Shown: positions 60,701 to 64,000 of the stretch, piece by piece | Layout: every line of letters begins with the position of its first letter | How positions within the stretch are numbered: position 1 is the stretch's first letter | Source: Glandiceps talaboti | Lineage: Eukaryota; Hemichordata; Enteropneusta; Spengelidae | DNA: 64,000 bases | Direction of reading: 5' to 3' | Assembly (NCBI RefSeq): GCF_964340395.1 | Contig: NC_135554.1 | Coordinates: forward strand, 27,031,592-27,095,591 | The notes under the pieces: generated by a model | What the model saw: only the letters and a program-made list of their open reading frames with translations | What the model was told of the DNA's origin: nothing | Database searches by the model: none | Translations under genes and position numbers: made by a program

Positions 60701-61416
60701 ACATCAACATATCATTTGGGCTCACTATCTGTCTCTCTTTGTTAGATACTTGAAACCTGATGCTAGCTTCTATCATTCCTGTAATGGCTAACAACTAACC
60801 TTTCTTGACAGAAAGACACAGTTGTAGCAATGTGGGCACTCTCTAATGATAACAAAATTTTGTTGCTGTGAGTCAAAATGATAAAAACTGGCATTTCTTG
60901 TGAGTCACCACATAGTAAGAAATTTTGGTGCGTCACTAGAAATTGTGTGTGACACAGTGGTGCTTTGAAGGCACACTGGTGGGCAGTCTTTCTCTCTCAC
61001 CTCTGACCTGAATACTTCATGACATTCATAACATCAATATTGTGACTTATTAATATCTGATATTTTTTACCAGACCACAAATAATCTCTATTTTACAATT
61101 CCATCTGAAAACACATTCATTCTATCGATATTTTTAATTTCAAAAAATACGGACATCACTAATTTCAATTTCATAAACATCATCAAACCTGTGGAAGTAT
61201 GAATGATCTAGTGAATGATTCCATTGTCCTTTCTACTAGCATAACTGTTTATTTACCTTATAAAAGAAGTATCTACACACTAGTATACTGTTCTATGATG
61301 GTGATATAACAGCAGACAAAATGTAAAACAAGTGGTCATCTTACCAATGGTCTTTTCCTTGGAAAGAGTAAGCTTGTCTGGAAGGATAAGATTTGTGGCT
61401 CTGCCGTGGAAAGCAT
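24692..61416 (-). CDS. PTBP: Polypyrimidine tract-binding protein (PTBP/hnRNP I), 15-16 coding exons
   Basis: Nuclear RNA-binding splicing regulator with four RRMs that binds UCUU/CUCUCU tracts. Coding exons, 5' to 3': 61345-61416 (tentative), 54369-54491, 38681-38830, 37679-37825, 37203-37410, 36522-36580, 36104-36269, 32967-33062, 31695-31819, 28673-28706, 27549-27641, 27171-27268, 26446-26564, 26043-26117, 25625-25688, 24692-24760. All phases close, giving 541 aa from RGSDEL onward or 565 aa with the tentative exon; human PTBP1 is 531-557. Hallmarks are RGSDEL, VVHIRNV and [16 protein letters not shown] (RRM1), [28 protein letters not shown] (RRM2), [26 protein letters not shown] and [11 protein letters not shown] (RRM3), [14 protein letters not shown], and a C-terminus ending [11 protein letters not shown] (RRM4). 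It overlaps no other gene. The paralogue (PTBP1, 2 or 3) cannot be assigned. Confidence 0.95.
24811..25130. repeat. 38-bp minisatellite
   Basis: About eight units of 38 bp with core GGCCGATGCCATGCACCGAG and GTGAAAAGACCCCCTA, in the last PTBP intron. The array resumes at about 25362-25445 after an unrelated insertion of roughly 235 bp. Confidence 0.93.
25126..25362. mobile_element. Insertion within the 38-bp minisatellite, TTAACCCTTTCACC start
   Basis: Interrupts the array. It begins TTAACCCTTTCACCACC, which resembles piggyBac-type MITE termini (TTAA target plus CCC). It contains two copies of the palindromic CCCGGTATACCGGG about 37 bp apart. The right terminus is not clear, so classification is tentative. 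Confidence 0.4.
25376..25402. repeat. C27 homopolymer (poly-G in PTBP pre-mRNA)
   Basis: Uninterrupted run of C on the plus strand within the last PTBP intron. A second run, C18, is at 25852-25869 on the other side of exon 15. Confidence 0.95.
25625..25688 (-). CDS. PTBP: PTBP exon 15 (RRM4)
   Basis: The acceptor is TTGTTTTGCAG; the donor GTTAGTATC is weaker than the others. It encodes [20 protein letters not shown] then V. It ends in phase 0. Confidence 0.94.
26043..26117 (-). CDS. PTBP: PTBP exon 14 (RRM4)
   Basis: The acceptor is CCTTCACAG and the donor GTAAGTTG. It encodes [16 protein letters not shown] and TVKAFKFF. It is phase 2 at both ends (75 nt, a multiple of three). Confidence 0.94.
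26360..26432. repeat. CA/CACG microsatellite
   Basis: Alternating CA with CGCA interruptions, ending 14 bp from the donor of PTBP exon 13. Confidence 0.95.
26446..26564 (-). CDS. PTBP: PTBP exon 13 (linker and RRM4 start)
   Basis: The acceptor is CTTTTTTGAAAAG and the donor GTAAGTATAG. It encodes [39 protein letters not shown], and two bases of Pro. It ends in phase 2. Confidence 0.96.
27171..27268 (-). CDS. PTBP: PTBP exon 12 (RRM3 end)
   Basis: The acceptor is TTTTTTTTTCAG and the donor GTAAGTATC. It encodes [20 protein letters not shown] then [13 protein letters not shown]. It ends in phase 0. Confidence 0.96.
27549..27641 (-). CDS. PTBP: PTBP exon 11 (RRM3 middle)
   Basis: The acceptor is GTGTTCTTAG and the donor GTAAAGTT. 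It encodes [20 protein letters not shown] and [11 protein letters not shown] (Gly completed from the microexon). It ends in phase 1. Confidence 0.96.
28673..28706 (-). CDS. PTBP: PTBP exon 10: 34-nt microexon in RRM3
   Basis: The acceptor is CGTACGTAG and the donor GTATGCACC. Exactly 34 nt encode [11 protein letters not shown] plus the first base of Gly, linking LNAE to GVYGDV. Vertebrate PTBP1 has a 34-nt exon at the same place (VTPQSLFxLFG), and its skipping causes a frameshift and NMD. On the sense strand the 120 nt upstream lack AG. Confidence 0.93.
28709..28828 (-). promoter_or_regulatory. AG-free, pyrimidine-rich tract upstream of the PTBP microexon
   Basis: On the sense (minus) strand no AG occurs between 28828 and the acceptor AG at 28708-28707. 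The tract contains CATCTTTCC, ATCTCTCTCC, GCCCTCTAC and CATCTCTGCCTCTACC, all PTB-type UCUU/UCUCU sites. It ends in a GTACGTACGTAC run just before the acceptor. This is the signature of a distal branch point with an AG exclusion zone, and of PTB autoregulation. Confidence 0.6.
29055..29094. repeat. (AAT)n microsatellite
   Basis: About 13 AAT repeats in the intron upstream of the PTBP microexon. Confidence 0.93.
30334..30658. mobile_element. piggyBac-like MITE (degenerate)
   Basis: The left end is TTAACCCTTTCACTGCC. The right end CAGTGAAAAGGTTGA is its imperfect inverse. It is about 325 bp with no transposase. The TTAA target and CCCTTTCACTG terminus are typical of piggyBac-type MITEs; the family is inferred. 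Confidence 0.5.
31695..31819 (-). CDS. PTBP: PTBP exon 9 (poly-Ala linker and RRM3 start)
   Basis: The acceptor is ATATTTTTCAG and the donor GTATGTCTTC. It encodes [13 protein letters not shown], seven Ala, then [20 protein letters not shown] and AE. Vertebrate PTBPs have the same poly-Ala tract before LLVSNLN. It ends in phase 0. Confidence 0.94.
32126..32640. repeat. 20-bp minisatellite (CCTGTCTTAACTGGAATAAA), about 25 units
   Basis: Imperfect 20-bp units alternating ACTGGAATAAA and ACTGGAGTAAA. It lies in the PTBP intron between exons 8 and 9. On the sense strand it reads TTTATTCCAG/TTTACTCCAG repeatedly, which resembles 3' splice sites. Confidence 0.95.
32967..33062 (-). CDS. PTBP: PTBP exon 8 (RRM2-RRM3 linker, 96 nt, phase-symmetric)
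   Basis: The acceptor is TATTTGCAG and the donor GTATTC. It encodes an Ala/Gly/Pro-rich linker ([20 protein letters not shown], then [13 protein letters not shown]). It is phase 1 at both ends and a multiple of three, so it could be skipped without frameshift. It corresponds in position to the alternatively spliced linker exon of vertebrate PTBP1. Confidence 0.87.
33719..33792. other. 74-nt hairpin-forming sequence with two alternative stems
   Basis: The ends GTTTGTAAG and CTTACAAAC pair. Inside, GATGTGTCATG pairs with CATGACACATC, and ATGTGATGTGT could alternatively pair with ACACATCACAT. It is intronic in PTBP. It could be a decayed MITE or an RNA hairpin. Confidence 0.5.
34225..34530. repeat. 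59-bp minisatellite, 5 copies
   Basis: Units with GCCATCAGTA start at 34234, 34293, 34352, 34411 and 34470, each followed by CACCACTAACTATTTCTACC. Exact spacing is 59 bp. Confidence 0.95.
34721..34759. repeat. (CA)n(TA)n microsatellite
   Basis: ACACACAC followed by a run of TA dinucleotides, in a PTBP intron. Confidence 0.9.
35185..35275. repeat. (GT)45 microsatellite
   Basis: About 90 bp of uninterrupted GT on the plus strand, read as CA in PTBP pre-mRNA. Cys/Val and His/Thr reading frames across it are artefacts. Confidence 0.97.
36104..36269 (-). CDS. PTBP: PTBP exon 7 (RRM2 end)
   Basis: The acceptor is TTTCTTGCAG and the donor GTATGTCTG. It encodes [20 protein letters not shown] and [20 protein letters not shown], almost identical to vertebrate PTBPs. 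It ends in phase 1. Confidence 0.97.
36522..36580 (-). CDS. PTBP: PTBP exon 6 (RRM2 middle)
   Basis: The acceptor is TTCACCCCAG and the donor GTAAGTTG. It completes an Asn codon and encodes [19 protein letters not shown]. 59 nt. Confidence 0.94.
37203..37410 (-). CDS. PTBP: PTBP exon 5 (linker and RRM2 start)
   Basis: The acceptor is TATTTATAG and the donor GTAAGTTG. An Ala/Gln-rich linker ([20 protein letters not shown]) precedes [17 protein letters not shown] and [19 protein letters not shown]. It ends in phase 1. Confidence 0.95.
37679..37825 (-). CDS. PTBP: PTBP exon 4 (RRM1, second half)
   Basis: The acceptor is GTCTTACAG and the donor GTAAGTTTG. It encodes [18 protein letters not shown] through [18 protein letters not shown]. 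49 codons, phase 0. FSNHKELKT is near-invariant in PTBPs. Confidence 0.96.
38240..38530. repeat. Imperfect tandem repeat, ACTTGGTAAGATTAG core
   Basis: Seven or so copies of (A)CTTGGTAAGATTAGCATACG-like sequence separated by variable AAATGACAGTGAAATGTC segments, in the PTBP intron between exons 3 and 4. Confidence 0.75.
38681..38830 (-). CDS. PTBP: PTBP exon 3 (RRM1, first half)
   Basis: The acceptor is GATTGCAG and the donor GTAAGTTGC. It encodes [20 protein letters not shown] (RNP2-like VVHIRN) through [16 protein letters not shown]. 50 codons, phase 0. Confidence 0.96.
43929..43952. repeat. C24 homopolymer
   Basis: Uninterrupted C run in the large PTBP intron; G24 in the transcript. Confidence 0.95.
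45747..46052. repeat. Four tandem hairpin units
   Basis: Units start at 45747, 45831, 45916 and 45990. Each begins AGCCTAGAGTCAGATATGTG or a variant and ends with the near-complement CACATAACTTGACTCTAAGCT-type sequence. Each unit can thus fold into a stem of about 22 bp. Confidence 0.85.
47490..47523. repeat. CA-rich microsatellite
   Basis: TACACACATACACACACACACACA-type tract in the PTBP intron. Confidence 0.9.
48614..49249. mobile_element. Inverted-repeat-bounded element with a 32-bp minisatellite core
   Basis: The outer arms 48614-48664 and 49198-49249 are inverted copies (about 85% by eye) starting ATGAAAATTTCTACTCACAG. The core (about 48690-49165) is about 15 copies of a 32-bp unit containing GTGTACTACAATGGACTATT. 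All three frames are open through the core because of its sequence; none is a gene. Confidence 0.8.
49840..50300. promoter_or_regulatory. CpG-richer segment, possible promoter or first-exon region
   Basis: CpG dinucleotides cluster here (GCGATCGAAAG, CGATCGATC, GCCGTCTCGGCGTCC, ACGTCGCGTC, CAACGCGTTTTCG) in an otherwise CpG-poor intron. A CCATGG at 49928-49933 gives an ATG on both strands, but neither resulting frame joins a PTBP exon in phase. It may be an alternative promoter or an old insertion. Confidence 0.2.
50548..50689. repeat. 142-bp near-perfect palindrome
   Basis: The inner 50-bp arms match at 47 of 50 (CCGAAGGCGGGTATACACTC ... and complement), with an outer extension AGCAATAAC/GTTATTGCT and a loop of about 14 nt centred near 50618. 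It has no coding potential and is higher in G+C than its surroundings. It is a MITE-like or hairpin element. Confidence 0.88.
51517..51823. repeat. CA/CG compound microsatellites
   Basis: Two CA-rich blocks (51517-51599 and 51709-51823). The second contains a pure alternating CG segment (about 51767-51787) inside CA repeats, a strong Z-DNA-type sequence. Confidence 0.95.
53201..53338 (-). repeat. Interspersed repeat, copy A
   Basis: Its reverse complement matches 60839-60964 with indels: shared blocks are TTTTGTTG-TGTGAGTCAAAATG, GAGTCACCACATAGTAAGA and TTTTGGTGC-TCACTAGAAATTGTGTG. Family unknown. Confidence 0.75.
54369..54491 (-). CDS. PTBP: PTBP exon 2 (RGSDEL segment)
   Basis: The acceptor is ATTTTACAG and the donor GTGAGCAT. 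It encodes [20 protein letters not shown] and continues to [10 protein letters not shown], aligning with the conserved KRGSDEL...NGNDSKK N-terminal linker and bipartite NLS region. 41 codons, phase 0 at both ends. Confidence 0.9.
57105..57512. repeat. 77-bp minisatellite, about 5.3 copies
   Basis: Units starting TACAATAATTAGATATTTCA occur at 57105, 57182, 57259, 57336, 57413 and 57490 (partial). They are nearly identical, so this is a recent expansion. Confidence 0.96.
58715..58950. repeat. About 50-bp tandem repeat with alternating unit types
   Basis: Five copies of CCAAAATATAC/CTC...TGTACAATATACTTGTCAATAACATCACCTTTA-type sequence, alternating ATACCCTG and ATCTCATACATTG variants. Confidence 0.85.
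60839..60964 (+). repeat. Interspersed repeat, copy B (inverted relative to 53201-53338)
   Basis: Opposite-orientation copy of the repeat at 53201-53338. The two copies flank PTBP exon 2. Confidence 0.75.
61345..61416 (-). CDS. PTBP: PTBP, tentative 5' coding exon
   Basis: A good donor (CCATTG|GTAAGATG) at 61345. Reading in the phase needed by the next exon gives an ATG at 61416 with an A at -3, then [12 protein letters not shown]... to FPRKRPL, which would join RGSDEL and give an NLS-like PRKRPLRG. It does not resemble the vertebrate start. Another frame through the exon ([18 protein letters not shown]) is open but incompatible in phase. It may be UTR or belong elsewhere. Confidence 0.35.
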
Positions 61417-64000
61417 TATCAGTATCTGTAACCATGTAGACAACACTTCGGAAGAAACACTGATCTTGGCACATACCATTTCAAGTCATAGGGGTGTTAC
61501 CTACTGATCTGTTATATCATCCATCAAACTTAGAGCACATCTCTCTGCCTATCTCCCTTTTATCAAATACCTTTGACTGTTCCCGTAATTTTATAGCATC
61601 TACAATTCTATGCAATCAAGCTCTTGATATCACATCAATTTGTATTTTTTCATTTTTCACTAACTCTAGTGCACAACTTCTACGATGGTATTATTGTAAC
61701 TCAAGTCTCAACATCAATCCATGTGATGAATGTGTCAAAATCTGTAAATGTACAGCCTATGTGTAATTAATATAGAGAATGCTGTTTTGGTCAAACATTG
61801 TTGTTCTTACAGCCACTTTTTTTTGCATTTAATTTCAAAAGCTGTCAGCAGATATACAAACATAAAATACTTTTGATACTGCTGTCTTTATTATTCTATC
61901 AATTACTGACTGTCATCCATTGGAGGCTCTAAATCTCCAGGAAAGCAGAATAAATGACACATGAAATTCAAAGGCAAACGCTAAAACCACACGACGAATC
62001 CTCAGTCTGTGTGAAATCCCTCAACAGTAAGCCTTTTTTGACCTTCTCTGAATGCCATCCAGGTACAACATTTTAACTTGAAATCCAGACTCTCCTGTCT
62101 TTTACAGTTTTTTACTATCTCTGGATGCCATCCAGGTACAACATTGTAACTTGAAATCTAGACTCTCCTGTCTTTTACAGTCGATGGAAAGGTGTTGAAA
62201 ATAGTAGCACTGAAATTGTTCCCTGGCTAATATTATGGTAAATATGGAAACCATTTCCTAATTTGCACTCCATTTCAATGTTCTATGTAAACAAAGATAA
62301 ACTGGTACATGTAAGATGTGGGTTTGCATGCATGACTGGATAAAGACTACACATTTATGGAATTATGTACAAACTACACAACTGCAAAACAAAATTGAAT
62401 GGATAACAATATCCCAACCCACAGCACCTTTCTTGGTCTCCTTTGACAGGTTTCAATAACGTATTGGATTAATCAATCATTTATTTTGCATCAATATGTC
62501 AGCAATAACATTTCTGTATAGACATAGCACTTCAATAATTTCAACACAAACTGTTCACCTCCACATACATGTAGCTTTACACTATATACGTATATCGTGG
62601 TTCAAGTTATTTATTATTTACCATTCCAGTTTCATAACATTTACTGAATCAGATACACAAGTGATACAACTACATGTGTACATTGTATGTGATGTAGTTG
62701 ACAATTTAGATTGATCGAAATATATACTTTCATGTCCCTGTACGCATGTCTTGCATGTCATTTATTTCAAACCAACATTGCTTACTCATGCATGGGCCAT
62801 AAAAAATCTATAAATGTCTCAATAATTATCCTAATATTTCCAGTGTTTCAAATTCTGAAATATTAGTTTTACCATGGAATCATTCCACATTTGTACAGCA
62901 AACATGTACATGGCTAAATGTATTTATTTTTACTTCAGTATTAGTGATTTCTTTTTGTTTATGGCAAGAGACAAGTGTTACCTGTATTAACTACACGACA
63001 TGAAGGAGATATCAGTATAAAGCCATTTCAAACTTTTATTTGATCAATTCAAAGCCTCCCTGTTGTTGCCATAGCAACAGTAATGATGCTATCTGTGAAG
63101 TTGTATCTCTTGTATCAGCTTCTCTATTCCATAGTAAGATACGTTTCAATTAAAGGATCTTTATCTGTCTAGGTACATGCATGTCACAATGGATAGTGCA
63201 TAACTGTCATTTATTCCTGGGTGCAACACAAATGTGAACATAGCTAGCAAGGTATAATTGGTGAACAGTGTTGAACTCCGTATTCAAGTCACATTGTTAC
63301 TATAACATGTCTTATCATAGTTCTGATTAGACAGACTGCAATCTTTTTAACACAGCTCTATGCAATTCATTTCAAATTGATCCTCTATTGTTAAAACTCT
63401 GTATGCTATTCACAAGACACTGCCTGGAAGTTGAGATGTTTGTCCCATGTAAACGTCTATACACATCTATCCTATCCTCAAACCCCCCCCCCCAACTGTC
63501 TACACACATCCTATCCTACTGTACCTCAACCTCCCTACCCTTTACCTTCTGCCAACCATCTATACACACCTATCCTATCCTCAACCCCTCCAAATACCTA
63601 CACACATCTACATTTGTATTCTGTCCTCAAATTCCCCCCAACATCTACACACCTATCCTATCCTCAACCCCTCCAAACATCTATATTTGTATTGTCAACA
63701 CCCCCCCCCCGTCTACACACACCTATCCTATACCCCTCCAAACCTCTACACATCTACATTTGTATTCTATCCTCAACCCCCCCCCCCACCAACATCTACA
63801 CACCGTATCATATCATCAAACCCCCCCCCCTTAATTTATGACACAAGTGTACAAAGCCTTTATCACCAGCCAAATGATTCAACGACAAACATTAGTTGTT
63901 TGCCTTATACATTGTACTTTTTCCTCCTTACAACACAACTCACTTTGTTCACTATACACACCACCATAACACCCCCCCCCCCCCCCAACACACACAATTC
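61417..64000. other. Gene-free right end, upstream of PTBP
   Basis: Upstream of the tentative PTBP 5' exon, so a promoter or further 5' exons may lie here or beyond the window; I cannot identify them. It contains a two-copy 70-bp tandem duplication (about 62040-62180, with TCTCCTGTCTTTTACAG in each) and a C-rich minisatellite (63455-63835). Confidence 0.55.
63455..63835. repeat. C-rich degenerate minisatellite (CTACACACCTATCCTATCCT core) with poly-C runs
   Basis: Imperfect units of about 35-55 bp combining ACATCTACACA, CCTATCCTATCCTCAA and runs of 7-10 C. Proline-rich frames through it are artefacts. A further C15 run lies at 63972-63986. Confidence 0.88.

Larger units (their letters stand above)
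54492..61344. other. 6.9-kb PTBP intron (tentative exon 1 to exon 2)
   Basis: No protein-coding homology was seen. It contains a CACAACAC simple repeat (about 55500-55565), a 77-bp minisatellite (57105-57512), a roughly 50-bp repeat (58715-58950) and an interspersed repeat at 60839-60964. Confidence 0.65.

Noticed and set aside
61280-61474. Protein-like frame [18 protein letters not shown] at the tentative PTBP 5' exon
   Set aside because: It ends in phase 1 at the donor and would hit a stop immediately if joined to exon 2, so it cannot be the PTBP reading frame as spliced here.
63388-63841. Proline/threonine-rich overlapping frames
   Set aside because: They come from the C-rich degenerate minisatellite; two frames are open only because of its composition.

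Overview
This window looks like nuclear DNA of an invertebrate animal. It holds two spliced protein-coding genes with GT-AG introns, AT-rich introns full of micro- and minisatellites, several non-LTR retrotransposons (LINEs) and foldback/MITE-like elements. The species cannot be fixed from sequence alone. The frequent TACATGTA-type words, the 2A-bearing LINE and the marine-invertebrate style of repeats fit a lophotrochozoan (for example a mollusc) or another non-vertebrate bilaterian; this is only a lean.

Layout. 1-3458 is a 36-bp minisatellite that runs off the left edge. 3709-11319 (+) holds the last four coding exons of a short-chain dehydrogenase/reductase of the C-factor/sniffer type. 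Its NAD(P)-binding N-terminal exon must lie left of the window. Its last intron carries a decayed, 5'-truncated LINE (about 6985-9616) and a roughly 30-bp minisatellite (10010-11010). 11320-20100 is a repeat-rich intergenic block: a TIR MITE (11864-12307), a nested pair of L2-like LINE remnants (12675-14110), a 46-bp minisatellite, and a near-complete LINE (14548-20069, minus strand). That LINE has intact ORF1 and ORF2 and is itself interrupted in its 5'UTR by a 720-bp foldback element. 20078-24691 has no recognisable gene and probably includes the PTBP 3'UTR.

From 24692 to about 61416 (minus strand) lies one large gene, a polypyrimidine tract-binding protein (PTBP1/2/3 family, hnRNP I). I could resolve 15 exons in phase, plus a tentative 5' coding exon. 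All four RRMs are present, and the predicted protein is about 541-565 aa. The most notable detail is a 34-nt microexon in RRM3 (28673-28706). It has the same length and position as the vertebrate PTBP1 exon whose skipping drives autoregulation. It is preceded on the sense strand by a 120-nt AG-free, pyrimidine-rich tract. The introns hold many tandem arrays, several hairpins, poly(G)-in-transcript runs and inverted repeat copies around the second exon.

The two genes converge tail to tail, and nothing suggests a functional link between them. The most interesting candidates are: (1) the LINE whose ORF1 starts with a hydrophobic leader plus a 2A motif, and whose ORF2 is in the same frame after a single UAG, with essential endonuclease residues encoded before the first AUG; (2) the 34-nt PTBP microexon with its AG-exclusion zone; (3) the foldback element with 9-bp target duplication nested in the LINE.
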